The notes under the pieces: generated by a model
What the model was told of the DNA's origin: nothing
Databases searched by the model: none
What the model saw: only the letters and a program-made list of their open reading frames with translations
Made by a program: the position numbers and the translations under genes
Shown: positions 1-7,897 of the stretch, in pieces
How positions within the stretch are numbered: position 1 is the stretch's first letter
How the letters are laid out: every line of letters starts with the position of its first letter
Assembly (NCBI RefSeq): GCF_024213665.1
Contig: NZ_JANAVP010000027.1
Location: 31,891 to 95,890 of the forward strand
Reading direction: 5' to 3'
DNA length: 64,000 bases
Origin: Streptomyces sp. A3M-1-3
GTDB taxonomy: Bacteria; Actinomycetota; Actinomycetes; Streptomycetales; Streptomycetaceae

Positions 1-2
1 AC

Positions 3-800
3 GCGGTCAACAGCGGCCAGATCTCCATCCGCAACGGCATGCGCGGCCCGAGCGGTGTGGTCGTCAGCGACCAGGCGGGCGGGCTCGACGCGATCGCCCA
101 GGCGCGACGTCAGATCCGTAAGGGCACCGGGCTGGTGATGACCGGGGCCGTCGACGCCTCGATCTGCCCGTGGGGCTGGGTCGCCCAGATGGCAAGCGGC
201 CGGCTGAGCACGAGTGAGGATGAGAAGCGGGCGTATCTGCCCTTCGACGCCGCCGCGCGAGGACATGTGCCGGGGGAGGGCGGGGCGCTGCTGGTCCTCG
301 AGGATCTGGAGAGCGCCCGTGCCCGAGGGGCCCGGGTGGTCTACGGAGAGATCGCCGGATTCGGCTCCACCCTGGACCCCCGGCCGGGCAGCGGCCGTCC
401 CCCCGGGCTGGCCAGGGCGATCGAACTGGCGCTGGCCGACGCGGGCATCGCCCCGGAGGAGATCGACGTGGTGTTCGCCGACGCGGCCGCGACCCCCGAA
501 CTGGACCGTGTCGAGGCCGAGGCGATCTCCCGGGTGTTCGGTCCGCGGGCCGTGCCGGTCACCGCGCCCAAGACGATGACCGGACGCCTCTACTCGGGCG
601 CGGGACCGCTAGACGCGGCCGCCGCGTTCCTCGCCATGCGCGACGGAGTGATCCCGCCCTCCATCGGCGTCACCCCCGACCCCCAGTACGACCTGGACCT
701 GGTCGTCGAAGAGGAGCGCACCGCGACGGTCCGCTCCGCCCTGGTGATCGCCCGCGGCCACGGCGGCTTCAACTCCGCGCTGGTGGCACGCGCCGTCTAG
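3..800 (+). CDS. Chain-length factor (KS-beta) of a type II PKS, 5' end missing
   Basis: This is the C-terminal two thirds of a ketosynthase chain-length factor; the reading frame is already open at the left edge and the real start lies outside. CLF pairs with KS-alpha and sets how many malonyl extensions the aromatic polyketide receives. The late-thiolase-fold features are visible: RLSTSEDEKRAYLPFDAAAR, the HVPGEGG loop, a YSGAGPLDAAAAFLAM stretch near the C terminus and a terminal GHGGFN. The frame ends in TAG. ACP, ketoreductase and aromatase follow in the standard type II PKS order, which confirms the call. The active-site Cys/Gln position that separates KS-alpha from CLF is upstream of the window, so CLF rather than KS is inferred from position (directly before the ACP) and from the CLF-like PDPQYDLDLVVEEER tail. 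Confidence 0.9.
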   Translation, partial: AVNSGQISIRNGMRGPSGVVVSDQAGGLDAIAQARRQIRKGTGLVMTGAVDASICPWGWVAQMASGRLSTSEDEKRAYLPFDAAARGHVPGEGGALLVLEDLESARARGARVVYGEIAGFGSTLDPRPGSGRPPGLARAIELALADAGIAPEEIDVVFADAAATPELDRVEAEAISRVFGPRAVPVTAPKTMTGRLYSGAGPLDAAAAFLAMRDGVIPPSIGVTPDPQYDLDLVVEEERTATVRSALVIARGHGGFNSALVARAV

Positions 801-884
801 GGGGAGTCCGGCCCTGACCCGCCGGACACCCCCTGGCCCGACCCCCGCAGTGACCGTCCCACCGAGATGAAAGGACAGCCATTC

Positions 885-1154
885 ATGTCTGCCCACGAGT
901 TCACCGTCGATGACCTGAAGCGCATCCTGCGCGAGGGAGCCGGCGCGGACGAAAGTGTCGACCTCGACGGAGACATCCTCGACATCGACTTCGAGTCGCT
1001 CGGCTACGAGTCGTTGGCCATGCTGGAGACCGGCAGCCGCATAGAACGCGAGTTCGATGTGACGTTGGACGACGACACGCTGACCGACGCCAAAACGCCG
1101 CGCGCTCTGATCGAGGCCGTCAACGGCGCGCTGGTGCCGTCCGGCGTCGTCTGA
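885..1154 (+). CDS. Acyl carrier protein of the type II PKS
   Basis: An 89-residue acyl carrier protein that holds the growing poly-beta-ketone as a phosphopantetheine thioester in the cytoplasm. The modification site is the Ser in FESLGYESLAMLE (about residue 42), close to the usual LGYDSL signature. I start at 885 because a GAAAGGACA ribosome site stands 6-13 nt upstream; an in-frame ATG at 867 lies before that site and would add six residues with no ribosome site of its own. It lies between the chain-length factor and the ketoreductase. The dedicated phosphopantetheinyl transferase at 30.7 kb is the likely activator. Confidence 0.95.
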   Translation: MSAHEFTVDDLKRILREGAGADESVDLDGDILDIDFESLGYESLAMLETGSRIEREFDVTLDDDTLTDAKTPRALIEAVNGALVPSGVV

Positions 1155-1242
1155 TCCCGCGCCCCGGTCCACTTCGCGCCCCGCACGGCCGTGCCCCGGC
1201 CGCCGTGCCCGGCGTCGCCCACCAACGCAGTCAGGAGACAGC

Positions 1243-2028
1243 ATGACGGAGCAGAATCCGAAGGTCGCCATCGTCACCGGCGCCACCAGCGGCATCGGGC
1301 TGGAGGTAGCCAGGCTGCTGGCCCGCCAGGACCACCGCGTGTTCCTCTGTGCCCGCACGGAGGATGGCGTGACCCGTACCGTGAAGGAGCTCGTCGACGA
1401 GGGACTCGACGTCGACGGCGCCCCGTGCGACGTCCGCTCCGCGGAGGACATCCACCGCTTCGTGCAGCAGGCCGTCGACCGCTTCGGCCCGATCGACGTG
1501 CTGGTCAACAACGCGGGCCGATCGGGTGGTGGGGTCACCGCCGACATCGCCGACGAGCTCTGGTTCGACGTCATCAACACCAACCTCAACAGTGTGTTCC
1601 TGATGACCCGTGAGGTGCTCAACACCGGCGGCATGCGGCACAAGGACCGCGGCCGGATCATCAACATCGCCTCCACCGCCGGAAAGCAGGGCGTGGTGCT
1701 CGGTGCCCCGTACTCCGCCTCCAAGCACGGCGTCGTCGGCTTCACCAAGTCGCTCGGCAACGAACTGGCCCCGACCGGGATCACCGTGAACGCCGTCTGC
1801 CCCGGCTATGTCGAGACCCCGATGGCGCAACGCGTCCGCCAGGGCTACGCGGCCGCCTACGACACGAGCGAGGAATCCATCCTCGAGAAGTTCGAGGCGA
1901 AGATCCCGCTGGGCCGTTACTCCACCCCCGAGGAGGTCGCGGGCCTGGTCGGCTACCTGGCCTCCGACACCGCCGCCTCCATCACCGCACAGGCGCTGAA
2001 CGTCTGCGGCGGCCTGGGCAACTTCTGA
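1243..2028 (+). CDS. Polyketide C-9 ketoreductase, ActIII type
   Basis: A 261-residue classical short-chain dehydrogenase that reduces the C-9 carbonyl of the nascent polyketide with NADPH. The cofactor loop TGATSGIG is at residues 12-19, NNAG near 89, the catalytic Ser in NIASTAGKQG, and Tyr/Lys in YSASKHG. The C terminus TAQALNVCGGLGNF is characteristic of the ActIII family, as is GITVNAVCPGYVETPM. An AGGAG ribosome site lies 6 nt before the ATG. Position immediately downstream of the ACP and upstream of the aromatase/cyclase is that seen in angucycline and other reduced type II clusters. The family assignment is very secure; regiochemistry is inferred from the family. Confidence 0.96.
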   Translation: MTEQNPKVAIVTGATSGIGLEVARLLARQDHRVFLCARTEDGVTRTVKELVDEGLDVDGAPCDVRSAEDIHRFVQQAVDRFGPIDVLVNNAGRSGGGVTADIADELWFDVINTNLNSVFLMTREVLNTGGMRHKDRGRIINIASTAGKQGVVLGAPYSASKHGVVGFTKSLGNELAPTGITVNAVCPGYVETPMAQRVRQGYAAAYDTSEESILEKFEAKIPLGRYSTPEEVAGLVGYLASDTAASITAQALNVCGGLGNF

Positions 2029-2049
2029 CATTCGCGGAGAAGAGGACCA

Positions 2050-2985
2050 ATGACGAACCGCATGGTCGAGCACGAGATCGCCGTCGACGCCCCGGCCGCC
2101 GCCGTCTACCGGCTGATCGCCGAGGTGGAGAACTGGCCCCGGATCTTCCCGCCCACCATCTACGTCGACCACGTGGAGCGAGGCGTCGACGAGGAGCGCA
2201 TACGGATCTGGGCTACCGCCAACGGCGAGGCCAAGAACTGGACGTCGCACCGCACCCTGGATCCGCGAGAGCTGCGGATCACCTTCCGGCAGGAGGTCTC
2301 CAGCCCGCCGGTCGCCGCCATGGGCGGCACCTGGATCGTCGAACCGCTGTCCGACTCGGCTTCCCGGGTGCGGCTGCTGCACGACTACCGGGCGGTCGGC
2401 GACGACCCCGAGAGCCTGAAATGGATCGACGAGGCCGTCGACCGCAACTCCCGTACCGAACTCGCCTCCCTGAAGCAGAACGTCGAACTGGCCCACGCCT
2501 CTGAGGAGATCACCTTCTCCTTCGAGGACACCGTCCAGATACAGGGCCAGGCCAAGGACGTCTACGACTTCATCAACGAGGCGGGGCTGTGGGCCGAGCG
2601 GCTCCCGCACGTGGCGAGCGTCCGCCTGGACGAGGACACCCCGGGGCTGCAGGCCCTGGAGATGGACACCCGCGCGCAGGACGGTTCTACGCACACCACC
2701 AAGTCGTACCGGGTGACCTTCCCGCACCACAGGATCGCGTACAAGCAGGTCACCCTGCCCGCCCTGATGACGCTGCACACCGGCTACTGGACCTTCACGG
2801 AGAACGAGCGGGGCGTCGCCGCTTCCTCGCAGCACACCGTGGTCCTCAACACTGACAACATCGCCCGGGTGCTCGGCCCCGAGGCGAGCGTCACGGATGC
2901 CCGGGAGTACGTCCGCAACGCGCTGAGCACCAACAGCCGGGCCACCCTCGGCCATGCGAAGGACTACGCGGAGAAGAAGCGCTGA
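2050..2985 (+). CDS. Didomain polyketide aromatase/cyclase
   Basis: A 311-residue bifunctional aromatase/cyclase with two START/Bet v1-like helix-grip halves in tandem (about residues 1-150 and 155-311). It directs closure and dehydration of the first ring after C-9 reduction. Both halves show the same opening pattern: VEHEIAVDAPAAAVYRLIA and FEDTVQIQGQAKDVYDFI. Two-domain enzymes of this type occur in clusters that have a C-9 ketoreductase, in agreement with the neighbour at 1243. Separated from the ketoreductase by 21 nt and from the next monooxygenase by 2 nt, so clearly one operon. Confidence 0.93.
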   Translation: MTNRMVEHEIAVDAPAAAVYRLIAEVENWPRIFPPTIYVDHVERGVDEERIRIWATANGEAKNWTSHRTLDPRELRITFRQEVSSPPVAAMGGTWIVEPLSDSASRVRLLHDYRAVGDDPESLKWIDEAVDRNSRTELASLKQNVELAHASEEITFSFEDTVQIQGQAKDVYDFINEAGLWAERLPHVASVRLDEDTPGLQALEMDTRAQDGSTHTTKSYRVTFPHHRIAYKQVTLPALMTLHTGYWTFTENERGVAASSQHTVVLNTDNIARVLGPEASVTDAREYVRNALSTNSRATLGHAKDYAEKKR

Positions 2986-2987
2986 CC

Positions 2988-4475
2988 ATGGCCGCGCACC
3001 CTGTGGACACCGACGTCATCGTCGTGGGCGCCGGGCCGGTCGGTCTGATGCTCGCCGGTGAACTACGGACCGGCGGGGCGCGGGTGACCGTACTGGAGCG
3101 GCTGGCCGAACCCACCACCGAGTCCCGCGCGTCGACCCTTCACGCCCGCACCATGGAGATCTTCGATCAACGAGGGCTGCTCGACGCATTGGGGCCGGCG
3201 CCCAACGACATGGCCGGGCACTTCGGTGGCATCCGCCTGGACTTCAGCGGGCTGGACAGCCGATACCGGGGCCAGTGGAAGGTGCCGCAGGCCCGCACCG
3301 AGCAACTGCTGGGCAACTGGGCGGTAGGTCTCGGCGCGGTCGTCAGGCGCGGTCACGAGCTCGTGGGCCTGCGGCAGACCGAGTCGGGGGTCGAAGCCGA
3401 GGCGGAGGGCCCCGGCGGCCGGGTCCGGATTCGGGCCTCCTACCTGGTGGGATGCGACGGTGAGAGCAGTGCCGTACGGCGGCTTGCGGGCTTCGCCTTC
3501 CTCGGCACGGACGCGACGCGGGAGCTGCTCCGTGCCGACGTGGCCGGTATCGACGTGCCCGACCGTCGGTTCGAACGCCACGAGCGCGGTCTGGCCATCG
3601 CCCACCGTCGGCCCGACGGGGTCACCCGGGTCATGGTGCACGAGTTCGGCAGGGCCGCCGCGGCACGCGCCGGGGAGCCGGAGTTCGCGGAGGTCGCCGC
3701 CACATGGGCGAGGGTCACCGGGGAGGACATCGGCGCGGGCAGGCCGATCTGGGTGAACGCGTTCGGGAACGCCCGTCGGCTGGCCGAGCGGTACCGCAGC
3801 GGCCGGGTGCTCCTCGCCGGGGACGCCGCCCACGTGCAGATGCCGGTCGGAGGCCAAGCCCTCAACCTGGGCCTGCAGGACGCCGTGAATCTGGGCTGGA
3901 AGCTGGCGGCGCAGGTGCTTGACTGGGCGCCGCAGGGCCTGCTCGACACCTACCACGACGAGCGGCGCGCCGTCGGCCGCCGTGTGCTGGCCAACATCGA
4001 GGCGCAGGCCACGTTGCTGCTCGGCGGCGCGGAGGTGGAGCCGATGCGCGCGATCGTGGCCGAGCTGCTCGGCCACGGCGAGGTGGTCGGGCATCTGGCC
4101 GGCATGATCAGCGGCCTGGACGTCCGATACCCCGACGGAAGCGACGCCCCGCTGCTCGGCGGCCGGGTGCCGCACTGGGAGCTGACCGAGACCGGCCCGT
4201 CCAGTACTGCGGAGCTGCTCCGCACCGGCCGTGGGGTGCTGCTCGACTTCGCTGCCGGCCTGCCGCCGGAAGCGGTTGCCGGTTGGGCGGACCGGGTCCG
4301 CATGGTATCGGCCGCGACGCCGCACGGCCCTGAGACCGGGTCCCCGTTCGAACCCGCCGGCACGGTCGTCCGAGCGGTCCTGCTGCGCCCCGACGGTCAC
4401 GTCGCATGGGCCGACGACTGTACGACACCTCTCCGTGCCGCGCTGCACCGTTGGTTCGGCACCCCAAACACATGA
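2988..4475 (+). CDS. FAD-dependent aromatic hydroxylase (first of three)
   Basis: A 495-residue class A flavin monooxygenase of the PHBH fold, the family of angucycline and anthracycline ring hydroxylases (PgaE, UrdE, RdmE type). The FAD dinucleotide motif GAGPVGLMLAGEL is at residues 14-26, the DG motif YLVGCDGESSAVRR near 160, and the second FAD motif RVLLAGDAAHVQMPVGGQ near 280, followed by NLGLQDAVNLGWKLA. A thioredoxin-like C-terminal domain (about 380-495) is present, as usual. It starts two bases after the cyclase stop, so it is translationally coupled with it, which points to a hydroxylation early in tailoring. The precise carbon oxidised cannot be read from sequence. Confidence 0.9.
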   Translation: MAAHPVDTDVIVVGAGPVGLMLAGELRTGGARVTVLERLAEPTTESRASTLHARTMEIFDQRGLLDALGPAPNDMAGHFGGIRLDFSGLDSRYRGQWKVPQARTEQLLGNWAVGLGAVVRRGHELVGLRQTESGVEAEAEGPGGRVRIRASYLVGCDGESSAVRRLAGFAFLGTDATRELLRADVAGIDVPDRRFERHERGLAIAHRRPDGVTRVMVHEFGRAAAARAGEPEFAEVAATWARVTGEDIGAGRPIWVNAFGNARRLAERYRSGRVLLAGDAAHVQMPVGGQALNLGLQDAVNLGWKLAAQVLDWAPQGLLDTYHDERRAVGRRVLANIEAQATLLLGGAEVEPMRAIVAELLGHGEVVGHLAGMISGLDVRYPDGSDAPLLGGRVPHWELTETGPSSTAELLRTGRGVLLDFAAGLPPEAVAGWADRVRMVSAATPHGPETGSPFEPAGTVVRAVLLRPDGHVAWADDCTTPLRAALHRWFGTPNT

Positions 4476-4494
4476 TCAATAGAGAGCGCCTGCC

Positions 4495-5103
4495 ATGAAC
4501 AAGACTGCAAGGAAACGACGCGGACCGGCTCCAGCGGGCGGTGCAGGCGTGCTGCCGGGCCCGGTGAAGGACCCCATGCCTGAGCTCATCGCCGAGCTGA
4601 GCGAGATCAAGGAGCAGGCCCGCACGGTGGACCCGGCCGCCTCGGAGCGGCAGCGGGCAAAGGGAAAGCTCACCGCCGGGGACCGCATCGACCTGCTGCT
4701 GGGCGAGGGGGCCTTCACCCAGATCGAGCAGCTGCGCCGGCACCGGGCCGACGGCTTCGGGCCGGAGACCGCCTACCACGCGGTGGAGCGCGGCCTGATC
4801 GACGATGTCATCGACCCCGCTGAGGCACGTTCTGTGCTGGTCCGATCGCCGGCCACGCTCCACGACAAGCACGCCGACCTGCTGGTGCGCAAGCACAGCG
4901 ATCCCCGCCCAGCGATCCGTGTGGTGAGGGGGCGCCCGACGGCCGAGGAGCTGGCCGTCGTGATCACGGTGCTGCTGGCGCGCCAGGAGGCCAGCTCTCC
5001 CACGCCAGGTCGGGCGCGCCGGGCCACCGCGGGCCGGCGGCGCCCCGAGCGGGCACCGGGGTACCCGTCGCCCCGCAGTTGGCAGTCGCCCGCCGATGCG
5101 TGA
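4495..5103 (+). pseudogene. Internally deleted acyl-CoA carboxylase beta subunit fused to an epsilon subunit
   Basis: A 202-residue frame that joins pieces of two carboxylase subunits. Residues about 25-85 match the N terminus of a carboxyltransferase beta chain (AKGKLTAGDRIDLLLGEGAF, EQLRRHRADGFGPET). The frame then jumps straight to the extreme C terminus of the same protein (AVERGLIDDVIDPAEARSVL). The carboxyltransferase core of roughly 380 residues present in the intact paralogue at 31530 is absent. After residue 140 the frame continues into an AccE/PccE-like small epsilon subunit (IRVVRGRPTAEELAVVI, ending SPRSWQ). The deletion is in frame and the ribosome site is retained, so a chimeric protein could be made, but no carboxyltransferase activity is expected. 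The epsilon part might still bind a carboxylase complex. Confidence 0.8.
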
Positions 5104-5200
5104 AAGCGCCCGGGCACAGCCGCTGCTGTTCGCCATCGAGGGTGGCGACACCCCGCACACCTGGGAGACCGGGCAAGTCTGGCTGAAGGGAAGCGTATGA
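5096..5200 (+). CDS. Possible 34-residue peptide ORF between two genes
   Basis: A short ATG-initiated frame that overlaps the end of the carboxylase chimera by 8 nt and whose TGA overlaps the ATG of the following reductase. It has no clear ribosome site and no recognisable domain; the C-terminal HTWETGQVWLKGSV looks protein-like. It may be the tail of a gene lost in the rearrangement that produced the chimera, or it may only be non-coding spacer. Low confidence. Confidence 0.2.
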   Translation: MRESARAQPLLFAIEGGDTPHTWETGQVWLKGSV

Positions 5201-5832
5201 GGCTCACCGTTTTCGGGGCGACTGGCGGCACCGGCATCCACGTTGTCCGTCAGGCCTTGGGCGCCGGTCACCGGGTGACGGCCGTCGTGCGCGATCCGGC
5301 CGCGTTGACGATCCGGCATGAAGCACTGGAGGTGCGGGTCGCCGACGTGACCGACCCGGGGGCGCTGCGGCCGCTCCTGACCGGACGGGAGGCGGCGATC
5401 TCCGCCCTTGGCGCGCGCGGCAACGCCTGTGCGGGTATCGCGTCGGCGGCGACCCGGGCGATCGTCGAGGCAGCACAGGACTGTGGGGTGCGGCGGTTCC
5501 TCGCGGTGAGTGCCGCTCCGGTCGGCTCGGTCCCCAAGGGGGAGAGCCTGCTGATGCGTACCGTGATCCTGCCTTTGGTGTCCCGGACATTTCGGCCGCA
5601 GTACGACGATCTCGCGGTGATGGAGGACCTCATCGAGGGCAGCGCCCTGGACTGGACGATCGTGCGCCCCCCACGGCTGCTGGACCGGCCGCTGTCCCTG
5701 GAGTACCGCAGGGTTGTCGGCGGCAACGTGCCGAAGGCCCATTCCGTTTCCCGGGCCGACCTTGCCCACGCCGTCCTGGCGATGTTGGACGACCCGGCGA
5801 CGGTGCGGCAGCCGGTGGGCGTCGCACGCTGA
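5197..5832 (+). CDS. NAD(P)H-binding atypical SDR reductase
   Basis: A 211-residue protein of the NAD(P)H-binding/NmrA-like atypical short-chain dehydrogenases. The Rossmann loop GATGGTGIHVVRQ is at residues 6-18, and VTAVVRDPAAL follows as the second strand with Arg for NADPH. RFLAVSAAPV and LDWTIVRPPRLLD mark the later strands typical of this family. It is much shorter than the three 275-residue NmrA paralogues further on and belongs to a different subfamily (flavin reductase/biliverdin reductase-B-like). It lies between two FAD hydroxylases, so a quinone or carbonyl reduction coupled to hydroxylation is plausible; the substrate is unknown. Confidence 0.75.
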   Translation: MRLTVFGATGGTGIHVVRQALGAGHRVTAVVRDPAALTIRHEALEVRVADVTDPGALRPLLTGREAAISALGARGNACAGIASAATRAIVEAAQDCGVRRFLAVSAAPVGSVPKGESLLMRTVILPLVSRTFRPQYDDLAVMEDLIEGSALDWTIVRPPRLLDRPLSLEYRRVVGGNVPKAHSVSRADLAHAVLAMLDDPATVRQPVGVAR

Positions 5833-5859
5833 GCCCCGAATCTGAACAGGAGACCATTG

Positions 5860-7356
5860 ATGGATGCTGCATTCGACGCCGAGGTCATCGTCGTCGGCGC
5901 CGGGCCGACCGGGCTCATGCTCGCAGGAGAGCTGCGCCTGGCCGGGGTCGAGGTCGTCGTGCTGGACCGGCTGATCGAACCGACCACCGAATCACGCGGG
6001 TTGGGCTTCACCCCGAGGACCATGGAGGTGTTCGCGCAACGCGGCCTGGTGGACCGGTTCGACGTGCTGGACACCCCGCTCCAGACGACCACCCGCGGGC
6101 ACTTCGGCGGGCTGCCGCTGGACTTCGGAGTGTTCCCCCACGCCCATCCGGCCGTCGTGAACCTTCCGCAGGTCCACACCGAGACGATGCTGCGCGGCTG
6201 GGTCGCGGAGCTCGGATGCGACCTGCGCCGCGGCCATACGGTCGTCGGCCTGACCGACACCGGCGAGACCGTGGAGGTCCAGGTCGAAGGGCCCAACGGG
6301 CCGCTGGTGCTGCGCACGCGGTACCTGGTCGGGTGCGACGGCGGCCGCAGCATGGTCCGCGGGCTGGGCGGTTTCGACTTCCCCGGCACCCCCGCCACTC
6401 TCGAGCTGTTCCTCGCCGACGTGCGCGGTTGCGACATCCGGCCACGCTTCATCGGTGAGTGGCTGCCCGGCGGGGTCGCGATGTCAGCCCCCATCGGTGA
6501 CGGGATAGACCGGGTCGTGGTGTGCGAACGGGACACGCCCCCGCAACGGCGCACCGAGCCGCCGACGTTCAGCGAGGTCGCCGCCAGCTGGCAGCGGCTC
6601 ACGGGAGAGGACATCAGCCAGGGCGAGGCGCTGTGGGTGAGCGCCTTCGGCGACGCCACGCGACTGGCGACCGAGTACCGCAGGGGGAGGGTGCTGCTCG
6701 CGGGGGACGCCGCGCACGTCCACCTCCCGGCGGGCGGGCTCGGCATGAACACCGGCATTCAGGACGCCTTCAACCTCGGCTGGAAGCTCGCCGCCGTGGT
6801 GCGTGGCCGGGCCCCGGGCACGCTGCTCGACACCTACCACGACGAACGGCACCCGGTGGGCACACGGCTGCTCAACAACACCCGGGCCCAAGGGCTGCTC
6901 TTCCTGGGCGGCACCGAGATGCAGCCGCTCCGCGACGTGCTCGGCGAGCTCACCGACCACGAGGTCGTGCACCGGCACCTGGCCGGAATGGTCAGCGGGC
7001 TGGAGATCCGCTACCCGATGGGCCCGGGTGACCACCCGCTGCTCGGTCTGTGCATGCCGGACCTCGAGCTCGCCGACGAGGCGGGGACGACCACGGTGTT
7101 CCCGTTGCTGCGCGAGGGGCGCGGCCTCCTGCTGGACCTCGCCGACGACGAGTCCGTACGGCAGTCCGCGCAGCCGTGGGCCGACCGGGTGGACGTGGTG
7201 ACCGCCAAGCCGGCCGCCGATTCCTCGGTCCCGCAGGTGGACGCCGTGCTGGTGCGGCCCGACGGGCACGTGGCGTGGGCCGCGCCCGGCGGGCAGGAGG
7301 AGCTGACCGACGCGCTGGGCCGTTGGTTCGGCGCTCCTGTCACCCCGGTGAGCTGA
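5860..7356 (+). CDS. FAD-dependent aromatic hydroxylase (second of three)
   Basis: A 498-residue PHBH-fold monooxygenase, homologous to the enzyme at 2988 along its full length. FAD motif GAGPTGLMLAGELRLAG at about residues 12-28, YLVGCDGGRSMVRGLGG near 160 and RVLLAGDAAHVHLPAGGLG near 285 are all intact, as is the thioredoxin-like C-terminal domain. I chose ATG 5860 with AGGAG 7 nt upstream rather than the TTG one codon before it. Angucycline pathways often use two such enzymes in succession (12/12b and 6/5 oxygenations); assigning either step here would be a guess. The C-terminal half is well conserved with the first copy, which fits an old gene duplication. Confidence 0.9.
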   Translation: MDAAFDAEVIVVGAGPTGLMLAGELRLAGVEVVVLDRLIEPTTESRGLGFTPRTMEVFAQRGLVDRFDVLDTPLQTTTRGHFGGLPLDFGVFPHAHPAVVNLPQVHTETMLRGWVAELGCDLRRGHTVVGLTDTGETVEVQVEGPNGPLVLRTRYLVGCDGGRSMVRGLGGFDFPGTPATLELFLADVRGCDIRPRFIGEWLPGGVAMSAPIGDGIDRVVVCERDTPPQRRTEPPTFSEVAASWQRLTGEDISQGEALWVSAFGDATRLATEYRRGRVLLAGDAAHVHLPAGGLGMNTGIQDAFNLGWKLAAVVRGRAPGTLLDTYHDERHPVGTRLLNNTRAQGLLFLGGTEMQPLRDVLGELTDHEVVHRHLAGMVSGLEIRYPMGPGDHPLLGLCMPDLELADEAGTTTVFPLLREGRGLLLDLADDESVRQSAQPWADRVDVVTAKPAADSSVPQVDAVLVRPDGHVAWAAPGGQEELTDALGRWFGAPVTPVS

Positions 7357-7374
7357 GAGCAGAGGAAGATGCAC

Positions 7375-7887
7375 ATGCCGCACGACGCGGACCGACTGCG
7401 CCGACTCGCCGACCGGATGGACGTCCAGGACCTGGTCGACCGCTATTTGGCCGGTCTGGACGAGGCGGAGTTCGACGACGCCTGGGCACGGTCGATCTTC
7501 ACTGAGGACGGCAGGTTCCAGTTCCTGATGGGCGGTCACGACGGCGTGGCCGGCATGGCCGAGTTCACCGCCGCGATGATGGGCAAGTGGCGGCGGACCC
7601 ACCACGTGGCCGCCGGCCACCTCGTCGAGATCGACGGGGACCGGGCGCGGGTGAGGGGAAACCTGATCGCCACCCACCTGCACCCCCAAGAGGCGACACC
7701 GGAGAAGCCGCCCGGGCGGTCAGAGGCGCAAGAGACGCCCGGGGCTCCCGAGCCCTTCCAGGTCGGGGACCGCTTCGAGGGCGAGGCGGTGCGGACCGAG
7801 GCCGGCTGGCGCTTCGCGCGGCTCGCGTTCGAGGTGGTCTGGACCCGCGGCACACCGCCGGGGCGCGTCGACATCCACGACAGCTAG
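7375..7887 (+). CDS. SnoaL-like (NTF2-fold) protein
   Basis: A 170-residue protein with a SnoaL-like NTF2 alpha+beta cone: an N-terminal helix pair LADRMDVQDLVDRYLAGLDE, a DGRFQFLMGGHDGV strand region, and HHVAAGHLVEIDGDRARVRG further on. In type II PKS clusters such proteins act as cyclases, hydroxylases or accessory partners of oxygenases. The ATG at 7375 is chosen because the GAGGAAG ribosome site overlaps too closely with the ATG at 7369. A Pro/Glu-rich insertion (about residues 103-125) interrupts the fold and is unusual for the family. Precise role unknown. Confidence 0.7.
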   Translation: MPHDADRLRRLADRMDVQDLVDRYLAGLDEAEFDDAWARSIFTEDGRFQFLMGGHDGVAGMAEFTAAMMGKWRRTHHVAAGHLVEIDGDRARVRGNLIATHLHPQEATPEKPPGRSEAQETPGAPEPFQVGDRFEGEAVRTEAGWRFARLAFEVVWTRGTPPGRVDIHDS

Positions 7888-7897
7888 GGGCATTCAC

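Noticed and set aside
1231..2955. 574-codon open frame on the minus strand
   Set aside because: Antisense to ketoreductase and cyclase; Gly/Val/Asp-rich low-information translation.
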